Counted from the stretch's first letter, positions 1-9,390 are shown. The stretch: 64,000 bases of DNA from a virus (IMGVR_UViG_3300047476_001680:24751-88750); one strand, 5' to 3'. The notes: generated from the letters alone by a model not told the origin. Program-made: numbers and translations.

Positions 1-718
1 AGGTGATGAACGCAGACTTGCAGAGATCACCCACGGTACTAGGGATGGCACAGTGACTATCTGGACTCCCAATGCCCTGGCACCTTACTGGCGGCCGAAA
101 GCCAAATACGAAGGCGACCTAGGCCGTGTATACGGTGTGCAATGGCGCCACTGGCGTAAGCTTAAACCCAGAGAGGCTGATGGAACATTTAAAGATGGTT
201 TTGGTACTTCATATCGTAGAATAGGTAATAATGTAGAAGTAGTTGAGGTAGATCAACTTAAGAATCTAATCGAGGGCATCAAAACAGATCCATACGGCAG
301 GCGACATATATTAACAGCCTGGAACCCCGGGGAGCTAGACTCAATGGCACTGCCTCCCTGTCATTGCTTTGCACAGTTTTATGTAGAAGATGGCAAACTA
401 AGTTGCCAGATGTATCAGCGTAGCTGCGATATGTTTCTGGGAGTGCCTTTCAACATTGCAAGTTACTCATTACTCACGCATATGATTGCACAGGTTTGTG
501 GTTTGGGAGTGGGCGAGTTTGTTCACGTTCTCGGAGACGCACATATATACAGTAATCATCTCGAGCAGGTAAAGGAACAACTGGAACGTGAGTCTCTGCC
601 TGCCCCAGTTCTTAGACTTAATCCCGAGATAAAAGATATCACCAAATTCACTATGGATGATATCTATCTAGGCAATTACAAATCGCACACCCCACTCAAG
701 GCACCAATGGCAGTATGA
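1..718 (+). CDS. thyA: Thymidylate synthase (ThyA type), 5' truncated
   Basis: This enzyme converts dUMP and methylene-tetrahydrofolate to dTMP for phage DNA synthesis. The reading frame is open from base 2, so the N-terminus lies outside the window; the GTG at 53 is an internal codon, not the start. The catalytic cysteine sits in the motif PPCHCF, followed by the conserved [17 protein letters not shown] block and the substrate-binding GDAHIYSNH motif. The C-terminus APMAV corresponds to the mobile APVAI tail of the E. coli enzyme. Compared with E. coli there is an insertion of roughly 20 residues between the QWRHW segment and the RRHILTAW segment. It overlaps the next gene by four bases (ATGA). 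A dCMP deaminase elsewhere in the window would supply the dUMP. The identification is secure. Confidence 0.97.
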   Translation, partial: GDERRLAEITHGTRDGTVTIWTPNALAPYWRPKAKYEGDLGRVYGVQWRHWRKLKPREADGTFKDGFGTSYRRIGNNVEVVEVDQLKNLIEGIKTDPYGRRHILTAWNPGELDSMALPPCHCFAQFYVEDGKLSCQMYQRSCDMFLGVPFNIASYSLLTHMIAQVCGLGVGEFVHVLGDAHIYSNHLEQVKEQLERESLPAPVLRLNPEIKDITKFTMDDIYLGNYKSHTPLKAPMAV

Positions 719-987
719 CAAACAGTTCATCTTCATCTAATAGAGTCAAGGTAGTATTTGCTACTCTTAGACTGGCTGATGTTGAAGACCCGGAAATATA
801 CGCGGCAGGTCCTTTGATGGATTGGCAAAAAACAGAAATGGGACAATGGTGTATGGAGAATTCTCTAGATCAACCCCATTATACTATAATACAGGACTAT
901 GCTACCTGGGGGTATACTATCAAGGTATCGGGAATACTAATGGAAAAAGACTTCACTTATTTTTCCCTGAAATGGGGGCAACAATGA
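715..987 (+). CDS. Small hypothetical protein (90 aa)
   Basis: I do not recognise this protein. It starts at an ATG that overlaps the thymidylate synthase stop (ATGA) and ends with a TGA that overlaps the epimerase ATG, so it is tied into a translationally coupled run. The product has a serine-rich N-terminus (residues 3-8), then a mixed alpha/beta-looking segment rich in Trp and Tyr. There is no signal peptide, membrane segment or cysteine motif. The overlaps on both sides are the main evidence that it is expressed. Its position between nucleotide and sugar genes does not fix a role. Confidence 0.7.
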   Translation: MTNSSSSSNRVKVVFATLRLADVEDPEIYAAGPLMDWQKTEMGQWCMENSLDQPHYTIIQDYATWGYTIKVSGILMEKDFTYFSLKWGQQ

Positions 988-1952
988 AATTTATTGTAAC
1001 TGGTGGTGCTGGTTTTATAGGTCATAATGTTGTTCGTCAACTTGAGGATCAAGGTCATAATTGTTTTATTGTTGACAATGTCACTGACTATGGTTTTTTA
1101 AACAATCAAGAACTTGAGTATCTTTATCGAGCAAGATCTAATAGAACTCGAGCTGGCGCTCATCACATTGATATAAGAGATTATAAATCACTTAGAGGAT
1201 TTTTTAGTACTTTCGCTGTTGATTGCCACGCTGTAATACATCTAGCTAGTTTTCCAAGACAAAAAGTTGTTGGAAAAAATCCTATCTGGGGTAGTGAAGT
1301 GATGAGTACTGCACTTATTAATTTGCTGGAATTAACCAAGAGTTACCGTATACCTAAATTTGTTTATATAAGCTCTAGTATGGTTTATGGAGACTTCAAG
1401 GACGATGTGAAAGAGGATGCTATATGTCGCCCACAGGGACAGTATGGTATTATGAAACTTATGGGCGAGCATCTTGTACGTGACTATACAAGACAAGGAC
1501 ATTTTGATCACGTTATCATTAGGCCTAGTGCAGTCTACGGAGAATATGACGTGGAGGATCGTGTGGTAAGTAAGTTTATGTTAAGTGCTCTACGTGGAGA
1601 GACTTTAAAAGTTAATGGGGCTGGTGAAACTCTTGACTTTACCTACGTGGAAGATGCTGCCAGTGGCATCGTGGCGGCTGCCACTAAACAAGCTGCCAAT
1701 AATAAAACATATAACATCACAAAGAGTCACAGTTATAGTCTACTGGACGCGGCACGTATTGCTGTCGAGATCGCTGGTCGTGGTGAAATAGAGGTGCGTG
1801 ACAGAGATCTAGACTTTCCCAGTCGCGGTGCCTTAAACATTGACGCAGCACGTAGAGATCTTGGCTTTGACCCCAAGGTTGATGTGCGTGAGGGGTTTCA
1901 ACGATATGCTGATTGGTTTAGGAGTAGTCCATATTGGAAAAACCTGATCTAA
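984..1952 (+). CDS. NAD(P)-dependent nucleotide-sugar epimerase/dehydratase (extended SDR)
   Basis: This is an extended short-chain dehydrogenase of the kind that epimerises or dehydrates NDP-sugars. The Rossmann dinucleotide-binding motif GGAGFIG lies at residues 7-13 and the catalytic pair YxxxK at Tyr154/Lys158, preceded by the Ser-rich SSSMVYG strand. The C-terminal part carries the substrate-domain block RPSAVYGEYD. The frame extends further upstream, but the ATG at 984 places the Rossmann strand MKFIVTGG at the true N-terminus and overlaps the previous stop as ATGA, so I use it. The final 19 bases overlap the aminotransferase gene. The two enzymes probably act in sequence on one nucleotide sugar; the exact sugar cannot be read from the sequence. 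Confidence 0.93.
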   Translation: MKFIVTGGAGFIGHNVVRQLEDQGHNCFIVDNVTDYGFLNNQELEYLYRARSNRTRAGAHHIDIRDYKSLRGFFSTFAVDCHAVIHLASFPRQKVVGKNPIWGSEVMSTALINLLELTKSYRIPKFVYISSSMVYGDFKDDVKEDAICRPQGQYGIMKLMGEHLVRDYTRQGHFDHVIIRPSAVYGEYDVEDRVVSKFMLSALRGETLKVNGAGETLDFTYVEDAASGIVAAATKQAANNKTYNITKSHSYSLLDAARIAVEIAGRGEIEVRDRDLDFPSRGALNIDAARRDLGFDPKVDVREGFQRYADWFRSSPYWKNLI

Positions 1953-3082
1953 TTAAGTTTATTGATCTAAAAAGGCAATATCAGGGAATTCGCGAACAAG
2001 TTTTAGATGCAGTGGACTCTGTGTTGTCCACTGGGCAGGTTCTAGATGGTGCTAATATAGAACACCTAGAAGGCGCTATAGCGAGAATGACCAATCGCCG
2101 TTATGCGGTGGCTGTAAATTCGGGAACGCAGGCACTCATCTTTGCCGTCAGAGCTCTTGAAGAAACAAATAAAACAGGTAATGTCAGAAACAAAATATTG
2201 ATACCTTGTATAAGTTTTGTAGCAACGTTAAACTCTGTTCTAGAGACTCATAATAATCCAGTTTTTTGTGATGTAGACTATCAGGGTCTCCTGGATATTA
2301 CTACATTAACCAAGCCCTTTGATCGATCATCAGACAGGCGCCCTTTTGATATTGTAATGTATGTTAATATTTTTGGTAACACCATTGACTACGACAAGTT
2401 CTACACTGCGGTTAAGTTTTTTGGTGACCAAGACATACCCATCATTGAAGATGCTGCACAGAGTTTAGGTGCAAAATACAAAGGTATACCCAGTGGCAAA
2501 CTGGGTGATATTAGCATACTAAGTTTTGACCCTACCAAAAATTTGCCTAACTATGGTTCGGGCGGTATGATACTCACCGACGATGCAGCAGAGTATGCTT
2601 TGCTACGAGATCTAAGAGATAACGGCAAATACGATAACTATTCTAGAACTGGAATCAATAGCAAGATGAGTGAGCTAGATGCAGCCGTGATGCTAGTAAA
2701 GCTAGAGCATTTCCCCAAGTGGCAGAAAAGACGCACTGATATAGCTAATTACTATACACAAGAGCTACAAGACTATGTACAAGTGCCCAAGATCACGCAG
2801 GATTGTGAGCCAGCCTGGCACAAGTATGTTATAAGATATGCTGACCGCAGTATTCTCAAAGCTCACTTAATGCGTGAAAATATTGAAACAAAAATACACT
2901 ACGACACGCCACTTTTTGACCTACCGCTGGGATTTAGTTACGCTGATTTTAAATCAACTATGTATACCAATGCTATGATGTTTAGTCGTAGCTGCCTCAG
3001 CTTACCCATATATCCCGAGCTAAGTGACCTAGAAGTAGAGCGAATAGTTAACAGTGTCAAAAGTGGTGCCGCAAGGACCTAG
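1934..3082 (+). CDS. DegT/DnrJ/EryC1/StrS-family PLP sugar aminotransferase
   Basis: This fold-type I PLP enzyme typically transfers an amino group to a keto-sugar nucleotide. The motifs are NSGTQAL near residue 62 (phosphate-binding turn), EDAAQSLGA at 172-180 (Asp that contacts the PLP ring nitrogen) and SFDPTKNL at 197-204, where Lys202 should form the Schiff base. The length of 382 residues is normal for the family. The start overlaps the epimerase by 19 bases, indicating coupled translation. The last 26 bases run into the oppositely oriented 794-residue gene, a tail-to-tail overlap with no room for a dedicated terminator. With the epimerase it suggests synthesis of an amino- or N-acyl-amino-sugar. 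Confidence 0.93.
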   Translation: MEKPDLIKFIDLKRQYQGIREQVLDAVDSVLSTGQVLDGANIEHLEGAIARMTNRRYAVAVNSGTQALIFAVRALEETNKTGNVRNKILIPCISFVATLNSVLETHNNPVFCDVDYQGLLDITTLTKPFDRSSDRRPFDIVMYVNIFGNTIDYDKFYTAVKFFGDQDIPIIEDAAQSLGAKYKGIPSGKLGDISILSFDPTKNLPNYGSGGMILTDDAAEYALLRDLRDNGKYDNYSRTGINSKMSELDAAVMLVKLEHFPKWQKRRTDIANYYTQELQDYVQVPKITQDCEPAWHKYVIRYADRSILKAHLMRENIETKIHYDTPLFDLPLGFSYADFKSTMYTNAMMFSRSCLSLPIYPELSDLEVERIVNSVKSGAART

Positions 3083-5441
3083 CGTAGTCTGCTAGCCAGG
3101 CCCAGTCAAAACTTAATTTAATCTTGTCGTAATCACCAGCCACTTGCTCGTAGTAATCAAGAGCATCCTGTGCCCCCTGAAGGCACCAGTCGGCATTCTC
3201 TCCCTCAGCCCTCGTAGTCCAGACTTTTAGTCTGTGACTAGTCTCTATGGTTTCAGTCTGACTATTAAAGTGTTTGAGCTTTAGTACTTCACGAAATGCT
3301 GTACGCCAGGTCATCCAGGGATTTTGATTGAAATGTGCCACACCGGAAAGCACAGGCACACTCTCGTGAGCTTGGCTTAGAGTAAAATCTATGCCGGGTT
3401 GGTTATTCTCTAGTACTAACTTTTTATTATAGGCGATAAGACCCTGATGACCATACTCCAGTCCATTAAGAATATTCTTACTGTTAAAAATATAATGTTT
3501 AGGCTGCTGGAAATAATCTGGTTGCCAATAAAAATTAAAATCTGGAGTTATCTCTAGTTTAGCAAACACTGCAAAGAACCAGGGAGTATGGCTTAACTCC
3601 GCGGCTGCTTGATAGGCGGCTGTCCTGCCATTGACATTTTGTACTCTACGCACCTTTTTACTGGCAATGTTCGCAAGATGATTGTACCAATGCTCAGCAT
3701 CAGGTTCCCCGTTACTGATATAGATTATATCCAGAGGTTGATCAATACTTAGTTTATTTTTTGTTTTGTTGATATAGGGATAATCGTAGATCTGTGTGTT
3801 GATGTGACCCTTGGCGTCACGTGGCACATAGCAAACACTGTTACTGGGACAGAAGCTGACTAACTCTCTGTCTTTATGTGACCATAGACAGACATTGTCC
3901 ATTATATGTGTATGTGATCGGTTGGTAAACAGTGCGTAGGGAGTTTTAAACTGATGCTTGCTTATTTCTTCAGTGAGATTGTCTGAATCATACTTAACAA
4001 TATCCTGAGGAAAACGTAATACTATTTGATCTTCACAGTAGTTTATGATATTAAACCAATCCAGCAGTTCAAGATCATACATCTGTTGTTTAAAGCTGGG
4101 CACGTGAATATAAAATGTATCACCACGTTTCAACACACCCGTGGGGAAACAATGTATCATTTCTCTCTGACTGCCGTCAGGATGCCAGGTAAAATCAAAT
4201 TTACTGTAATCACAAATGCTGCTAACGATCCAGACGAACTCAGTGTCAGCCAGGCTCATTATGCGCTTAAAAACATTGAGATGGTTGTCCACGTACCTGG
4301 TGCTTTTGATATCCGGAAAACGTTCTTTTAATTCTTCCAGTTGTCGCTTGCTTTCTGGATTTAGGAAATCCATATAGAATATCTGCGTGGCATTGGTGCG
4401 TATTTTCTGGCCGGCCACATATTTGATGCCGGCGGTGCCATTGTATATGGGCCCGCCTTCTCTCTGCCACTGAGTGGGGAATCTGTATTCGTAATCTGGC
4501 TCAAATCTAGAAGGGTGCCAACTAAAATCAAAGCCTGTAGTATCTATGCCAGCGGGCACTGTCCACCGTGACATATCAGGCAATGCTGTGGCAGTGGGAG
4601 TATATACAATTTTAACTCCAGCAGTTCCACGATAGATTGGCCCACCAGAACTTTGCCATTGGGTACCAAAATGATATTCGTAGTCTAGGTCCCTAAAGTC
4701 AGGATGCCAACTAAAATCAAAGCTTGCTTGGTCAATATTGTCGGGCACTGACCACCGGGACATATCAGGAAGTGCTCGGGCTGTTTGTGCCGTTTCTAGT
4801 TTTATGCCAGCTACTCCCTGGTATATTGGTCCACCCGTTTTTTGCCACTGGGTACCAAAATGGTATTCATAGGCAGGTTCCCTTATATCAGGATGCCAAC
4901 TAAAGTCAAAATTGCTAGTATCTATGTTAGCTGGTATTTTCCACCGAGATAAGTCAGCAAGAGCGTGTGCACGTTGCTCGCTGGCTAACTTTGTACCCTT
5001 GGTGCCTGGGTATATTGGTCCACCAGTGTCTTGCCATTGCGTGCCAAAATAATGCTCGTAATCACCATCAGTAAAGTCTGGGTGCCAGCTAAAATCAAAT
5101 TTTTCTTCGTCTATATGTACAGGTATACGCCATACAGACTTTACACTTTGTCTAATTACTCGTTGATCGCTTCTAAAATTATACTGTAATTGAGCAGCGG
5201 AACCTTTTCTAGCAAAATAAGTTCCACCATTGCGCTGATGCTGCGAAGGAAAAACGTGCACGTGGTCTCGTTCCCAGGGTGGTGGTTGCCAGAAAAAATT
5301 GAAACCAGTGTAATCATTATGGCCATCAAGGAACCAGAAGAATTCAGTTCGCGACAGTTCAGCAGCTTCAGCTAAACTGTTAGCAGAACGCTCAAAGGCG
5401 AATAATCCTGTGGGTTGGTTTTTATAGAAAACGTCAAACAT
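3057..5441 (-). CDS. 794-aa tandem-repeat protein with degenerate glycosyltransferase-like modules
   Basis: This is a repeat protein with no function I can name. Residues 115-303 are three exact 63-residue units, followed by a partial fourth (304 to about 345). Each begins FDFSWHPD, then has YEYHFGTQWQ, GGPIY and SRW at fixed positions. Looser versions of the same module occur at about 28-80, 405-465 and 640-710, with the pattern TEFFW...FNFFWQP...VFPS. The last module continues into NGLEYGHQGLIAYNKKL and WMTWRTAFREVLKL, which aligns by eye with the glycosyltransferase-like protein of the same train (NGLRYGNGGLSVW, AWRAGFREGVKM). The acidic DGD motif of that protein is not kept here, so catalysis is doubtful. 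It overlaps the dCMP deaminase gene by 8 bases and is the last gene of the 20-gene train. Possible roles include binding a glycan or a scaffold role. Confidence 0.8.
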   Translation of the reverse strand: MFDVFYKNQPTGLFAFERSANSLAEAAELSRTEFFWFLDGHNDYTGFNFFWQPPPWERDHVHVFPSQHQRNGGTYFARKGSAAQLQYNFRSDQRVIRQSVKSVWRIPVHIDEEKFDFSWHPDFTDGDYEHYFGTQWQDTGGPIYPGTKGTKLASEQRAHALADLSRWKIPANIDTSNFDFSWHPDIREPAYEYHFGTQWQKTGGPIYQGVAGIKLETAQTARALPDMSRWSVPDNIDQASFDFSWHPDFRDLDYEYHFGTQWQSSGGPIYRGTAGVKIVYTPTATALPDMSRWTVPAGIDTTGFDFSWHPSRFEPDYEYRFPTQWQREGGPIYNGTAGIKYVAGQKIRTNATQIFYMDFLNPESKRQLEELKERFPDIKSTRYVDNHLNVFKRIMSLADTEFVWIVSSICDYSKFDFTWHPDGSQREMIHCFPTGVLKRGDTFYIHVPSFKQQMYDLELLDWFNIINYCEDQIVLRFPQDIVKYDSDNLTEEISKHQFKTPYALFTNRSHTHIMDNVCLWSHKDRELVSFCPSNSVCYVPRDAKGHINTQIYDYPYINKTKNKLSIDQPLDIIYISNGEPDAEHWYNHLANIASKKVRRVQNVNGRTAAYQAAAELSHTPWFFAVFAKLEITPDFNFYWQPDYFQQPKHYIFNSKNILNGLEYGHQGLIAYNKKLVLENNQPGIDFTLSQAHESVPVLSGVAHFNQNPWMTWRTAFREVLKLKHFNSQTETIETSHRLKVWTTRAEGENADWCLQGAQDALDYYEQVAGDYDKIKLSFDWAWLADYARSLRHHF
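4407..5099 (-). repeat. 189-base (63-aa) tandem repeat, three full units plus a partial fourth
   Basis: Inside the 794-residue gene, units beginning with the codons for FDFSWHPD recur exactly every 189 bases. The full units are 5099-4911, 4910-4722 and 4721-4533, and a partial copy follows. Protein conservation is strong and nucleotide identity is only partial, so the duplications are not very recent and are kept by selection on the protein. Confidence 0.92.
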
Positions 5442-5949
5442 CTAAAATCTGTTCTACTTGAATACCTGAAGCTTTGAGAAACTTGATGCCAGCATCATCA
5501 CGATAGTTGGCACCGTAGAAAACTCTCTTAATACCTGATTGATAAATTAGTTTTGCACAGTCAATGCAGGGGCTATGGGTAACAAAAATATCAGCACCAT
5601 CCCCACTTTCACTGGACTTGGCTAATTTAGAGATAGCATTGGACTCGGCGTGCAGTACTTCGGGTCTAGTCACTAACTTGTATCTACCCACTGATACATT
5701 TTCAGTATATTCTTCCAAGGGCCATAGTTCCTCAACCTCTGGCAGACTTAACCACCCGCCCGCATCCTGCGGCATCCATTCACGTGTTTCACAATTATTG
5801 TCCCAGCCAGCCGGCATACCATTGTACCCAATAGAGATAATTCTATCGTCTTTGACCACAATGGCGCCCACTTGGAGACGTTTGGCGTAACTAAGTCCAG
5901 CAAATGTCTTGGCTGTGGACATATAAGCCCGCTTAAATTTTTCTTTCAT
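5434..5949 (-). CDS. dCMP deaminase
   Basis: This zinc-dependent deaminase converts dCMP to dUMP, the substrate of the phage thymidylate synthase. The zinc site is visible as HAES (His100, catalytic Glu102) and PCIDC (Cys128, Cys131). The N-terminal YAKRLQVGAIVVKDDRIISIGYNGMP segment is typical of the ComEB/T4 cd family. There is an insertion of about 30 residues between GYNGMPAGWDNNCE and the HAE motif, as often seen in phage enzymes of this type. It sits among glycan genes in the minus train: its start abuts the preceding stop at a shared base, and its end overlaps the repeat-protein start by 8 bases. The identification is secure. Confidence 0.95.
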   Translation of the reverse strand: MKEKFKRAYMSTAKTFAGLSYAKRLQVGAIVVKDDRIISIGYNGMPAGWDNNCETREWMPQDAGGWLSLPEVEELWPLEEYTENVSVGRYKLVTRPEVLHAESNAISKLAKSSESGDGADIFVTHSPCIDCAKLIYQSGIKRVFYGANYRDDAGIKFLKASGIQVEQILDV

Positions 5950-7058
5950 TATTCACACATTTCTAAAAAAGGGTAAACTAGGTCGTTCACTAGTCTATAT
6001 TCTACTACGTCTGCATTAAAAAATAAATGATAATTATGTTCAATTTTACCTTCAGTGATTCTATCATATAAAAATTTTGATGATTTTTTGTTCGAATACA
6101 CATTGCCTTGCAATTTTTTCACATTTTCAACAATCTGGTCTAATCGCACATACGCATCATCTGTCTCATCATAGCTTTCATCAAATAGGTTATCATAAGT
6201 TTCAAATCCCAAACTCTTTAAATGTTTCACAATGCCCGGCTGGCCGTGTATTATAAAAGGATGCCCGTACATTATGGGTTTATAAGTTTTTTCTGTTATA
6301 AACAGTGGAGAATCAAAATTATTTTTATTATGGAGAAAAGGCTGCCTTATTACACAGGTTTCCGATACCAAGCTAAAATATGTATCATTGTACCAATCTG
6401 GATTAAAATACCTGTCGTTAATTATTCCCAGGTTTTCATATTCCCATAAATTATATTGATTTTCAAAATTGATATTTCTAGGAAGGTATATATTTTCCTT
6501 CATACAACTATACAATACGTCAGGCAATAACGGTTCCATTTTCTTCAAGAGTTCTTCTCTATGATTTCTTAATCTACCGATGGGCATTAATGCCAGTTTA
6601 TTTCTATTTGCTTCGCGAGGATAGGAGAACTTGTGAAAGATTAGTTTCTTGTCACCCCTGAAACTTTCCCAGCCATTCAAATGTCTAAATACTTCGTTGA
6701 ACCAAAACCAATTAGTTACATTGAATATTTCAAATTGATTATAAATTTCCGGATGGTGTTCGGGATAATATTCTGTAAAATGCCATATAATAACCTTAAA
6801 CCCGTCATTTCGAAGTGACGCATAAAGTGGTAAATTATTTAAAAATTGTTCTTGATTATAAATGTCACAAATTACAAAGATATGTTGAGTTTTATCATAG
6901 GATTTTGTTTCATCATATATTTCTATATTAAAAAAATTTTCAAAAAAAGGCCGCATATTCAAGCCGAAATATGCTGTAGATGATTTTTCATAAAAATCTT
7001 TTCGACGGAACCAATATTTTTCAGTTGCCCAATCCAATAAAACAATAGTTTTCTTCAT
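5949..7058 (-). CDS. Putative GT-B-like glycosyltransferase (369 aa)
   Basis: The protein ends with a motif typical of a group of marine-phage and bacterial glycosyltransferase-like proteins: FITEKTYKPIMYGHPFIIHG at about residues 255-274, then a Gly- and Leu-rich LKSLGFETYDNLFDESYD segment. In GT-B and fucosyltransferase-like families this Glu-Lys plus 'KP...GHP' arrangement lies in the nucleotide-sugar pocket of the C-terminal domain. The N-terminal half is a Rossmann-like alpha/beta domain with many aromatic residues. No membrane segment or signal peptide is seen, so it should be cytoplasmic. Its ATG shares a base with the stop of the small gene before it. Donor and acceptor are unknown. 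Confidence 0.7.
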   Translation of the reverse strand: MKKTIVLLDWATEKYWFRRKDFYEKSSTAYFGLNMRPFFENFFNIEIYDETKSYDKTQHIFVICDIYNQEQFLNNLPLYASLRNDGFKVIIWHFTEYYPEHHPEIYNQFEIFNVTNWFWFNEVFRHLNGWESFRGDKKLIFHKFSYPREANRNKLALMPIGRLRNHREELLKKMEPLLPDVLYSCMKENIYLPRNINFENQYNLWEYENLGIINDRYFNPDWYNDTYFSLVSETCVIRQPFLHNKNNFDSPLFITEKTYKPIMYGHPFIIHGQPGIVKHLKSLGFETYDNLFDESYDETDDAYVRLDQIVENVKKLQGNVYSNKKSSKFLYDRITEGKIEHNYHLFFNADVVEYRLVNDLVYPFLEMCE

Positions 7059-7282
7059 TATTTTTTATTTCTATTGGCCACTGCGTCCTTGAGCATAGCC
7101 TTAACCATTAATATGACTCTATTTTTTTCTTTCTCGGCTAACAATTTTACTAGCACTTGTTTATCTTCGTAACTTTTAGCATTGTCCAAAAACTCGGGAG
7201 GAACAGTTAGCTTGGGTTTTTTGGGTTTAAATTTTTTAAAATCATTTGCGTCGTCATCGTTCATTTTATTATTATTCTCCAC
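7058..7282 (-). CDS. Small charged hypothetical protein (74 aa)
   Basis: This is an unrecognised protein with a Lys/Pro-rich N-terminal half (KKFKPKKPKL at about 16-25) and a helical, charged C-terminal half. It has no cysteines and no membrane segment. The stop codon overlaps the glycosyltransferase ATG (TAATG), and the gene lies 13 bases after the carbamoyltransferase stop, so it is firmly in the operon. It may be a small accessory subunit of a neighbour, but nothing in the sequence shows which. Confidence 0.65.
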   Translation of the reverse strand: MENNNKMNDDDANDFKKFKPKKPKLTVPPEFLDNAKSYEDKQVLVKLLAEKEKNRVILMVKAMLKDAVANRNKK

Positions 7283-7295
7283 GATATTTTTATTT

Positions 7296-8774
7296 TTAAC
7301 TACACACTTTTACACCATACATTTTTTCGAACCTGTCTGCATCCAGGCGATCATTGACTATCGGCTCGCCACGTACATTCAAGCTAGTATTTAACAGCAT
7401 AGGACAGTCTGTGATCTCGTACCAACGTTCCAGTAAAGATCTGATGCCTGAATTGGAATCTTTACCGACTGTCTGCACTCTACTAGTACCGTCCACGTGT
7501 ACTATGGCAGGAAAGAGATCAGGTTGTTTACATTTTGCCACCACTTGCATATAGGGGCTTGATTTCCACCCACGCGGCATTTCAAAATAATTGTCCACAA
7601 GTTCCTCTAGAATTACTGGGGCGAAAGGTCTGAATTTTTGTCTACGCTTTATTTCGTTAACTCGATCCTTGATATCGGTACCTCTTGGATCTGCTAATAA
7701 ACTTCTATTGCCCAATGCCCTGGGTCCAAATTCTGCGCGACCGCTAGCAACGCCCACAATGCCATCAACCAGTAAACTATCAAGAAGGTCATCAACAGGG
7801 TATGGACCAGGTATATTATTCCCAATATAAGCGTTAGTCCAATTAAGCTGACTCCCATAAGCGAGGGCCGCAGCACCAAGGCTACTACCAGCATCGCCGG
7901 GATTAGGCATAATCCAAATATTCTCAAAGTATTCTCCTAAATTTCTATTGGCTAGACAGTTCAACGCCACCCCGCCACTGTAAACTAAATTATTACTATT
8001 GTTTAGATTTCGAGCTCTTGAAAAAACTTTTTTCAGAATTCTTTCTGTCACTTTTTGTGCACAAGCGGCTATTTCTTCTTTTTCAAAAAAAGCTAGTTCA
8101 TTTTCAGAGATTCCCAAATGTAAATTTAGTTTAAAAGAAGACTCGGCAATATCGTCAATGTATTTGCGTTCTAAAATACTATAATGGTAAGGACGAGCAT
8201 AGGCGCTCATCCCCATCAATATATATTCTTCTTCGTTGGGTTTTAGCCCCACTCTTTTGGTCATTGCACTATAAAATAAACCAATACTATGTGGATACTT
8301 TTTTGACCAAAGCTTTTCATATCGGGCACGGCCGCCTACGAGTGAAGCATTCCAGATTGATATAGTATCAAACTCCCCAATGGCATCAATGACCACAACA
8401 GTGGCGCGGTCGAATCCACTGGTTTGGAATCCCGCAGCGGCGTGACTGAGATGATGTCCGTAGGTTTTTATTTTAAAATTATTTAAATTGATGGGGAGTT
8501 GTTGCTGTAGTATTTGTCTAGTAGTAAACTTGTCCAGTTCTAGACCTTGTCCACTATATAAGCGACGTAATTGTTTAAGCCAAGGTCGTTCAAAATAAGC
8601 TAGGGTATTGATGGGAAATGCAAAAGCATCACTTATTAAAGACTTATGTAAGTTGGGGTCGTTTTTTATTTTGCTGTAACGTTCACTGTGCCCAGCAAAC
8701 AGTATGTCCCCTTGTGGACTAACGACACTAAGAGCAGCATCGTGATCACCCGCCGATATACCTAATATGTTCAT
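7296..8774 (-). CDS. NodU/CmcH/TobZ-type O-carbamoyltransferase
   Basis: Enzymes of this family transfer a carbamoyl group from carbamoyl phosphate, through carbamoyl-adenylate, to a hydroxyl of a sugar or antibiotic. The N-terminal MNILGISAGDHDAALSVV strand, HHLSHA with the conserved histidines (107, 108, 111), YSGGVALNC and the C-terminal GPRALGNRSLLADPR block are all family hallmarks. I take the ATG at 8774 rather than a TTG 15 bases upstream because it puts the first strand at the N-terminus. The start overlaps the preceding SGNH gene by 29 bases. With the sugar genes it suggests that the phage glycan or modified product carries O-carbamoyl groups. The 492-residue length is slightly short for the family but all blocks are present. 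Confidence 0.92.
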   Translation of the reverse strand: MNILGISAGDHDAALSVVSPQGDILFAGHSERYSKIKNDPNLHKSLISDAFAFPINTLAYFERPWLKQLRRLYSGQGLELDKFTTRQILQQQLPINLNNFKIKTYGHHLSHAAAGFQTSGFDRATVVVIDAIGEFDTISIWNASLVGGRARYEKLWSKKYPHSIGLFYSAMTKRVGLKPNEEEYILMGMSAYARPYHYSILERKYIDDIAESSFKLNLHLGISENELAFFEKEEIAACAQKVTERILKKVFSRARNLNNSNNLVYSGGVALNCLANRNLGEYFENIWIMPNPGDAGSSLGAAALAYGSQLNWTNAYIGNNIPGPYPVDDLLDSLLVDGIVGVASGRAEFGPRALGNRSLLADPRGTDIKDRVNEIKRRQKFRPFAPVILEELVDNYFEMPRGWKSSPYMQVVAKCKQPDLFPAIVHVDGTSRVQTVGKDSNSGIRSLLERWYEITDCPMLLNTSLNVRGEPIVNDRLDADRFEKMYGVKVCS

Positions 8775-9390
8775 AAACTTTATTAGCAATTAATTTATGC
8801 CCTTCGGGATTGGGATGACCCCGAGGCATTTTGGATAATTTGTTAGTCCACTCATCGGTACTATCAAACATTGTTTTATCTACAAACATATCCATATCAA
8901 TATTTTTTACAAGATCTTGATGTAAATGATTAAATTTCATATGCAATTTATTTGCATTATGACTGATAAACATCACGCAGGGTATTTGTTTTAACTTACA
9001 CATACCTTGTATTAAAATTATCTGTCTCAGCCAATTGGTATAATAGTACTCAGGCTGATCGTGCAATACAGTATACTTAATTAAATCTACTCTGTGCTGT
9101 AAATTGTGATCATTGACCCAGGGACTAATCCGTCCTCCCCAAACATCATATATTCCGTAGTTATCAGCTAATTCCATTCTTCCGGGATTGGTCCAGGAAA
9201 TTACTAATAATTTGCAATCAGACAAAACTACATCTAGGGCTCTTTTTACTATCCTGGTATTTCCGCAAGCTTCTTTACCAAGATTCGTGACTTCTCGTCC
9301 CAATAAATTTTGCAATACACTGGGCCAGGCGTCTGCCCTATCTGCCAGTTCAGCACCGTACGTAAAGCTACAACCCACTGCATATATCAT
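8746..9390 (-). CDS. SGNH/GDSL-like hydrolase (esterase or acyltransferase-like)
   Basis: The protein shows the block order of SGNH hydrolases: GCSFTYG with nucleophile Ser8, ACGNTRI with Asn44 in the oxyanion region, and a C-terminal HPNPEGHKLIA with His198 as the likely catalytic base. At 214 residues it is a single-domain enzyme. No signal peptide is present, so it should act in the cytoplasm, perhaps removing or adding an acyl group on a sugar or carrier. It sits between the small DPFIY protein (3-base gap) and the carbamoyltransferase (29-base overlap). The substrate is unknown. Confidence 0.8.
   Translation of the reverse strand: MIYAVGCSFTYGAELADRADAWPSVLQNLLGREVTNLGKEACGNTRIVKRALDVVLSDCKLLVISWTNPGRMELADNYGIYDVWGGRISPWVNDHNLQHRVDLIKYTVLHDQPEYYYTNWLRQIILIQGMCKLKQIPCVMFISHNANKLHMKFNHLHQDLVKNIDMDMFVDKTMFDSTDEWTNKLSKMPRGHPNPEGHKLIANKVYEHIRYIGG

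Noticed and set aside
822-983. N-terminal extension of the epimerase
   Set aside because: The extension overlaps the small 90-residue gene and precedes the Rossmann strand. The ATG at 984 couples to the previous stop.
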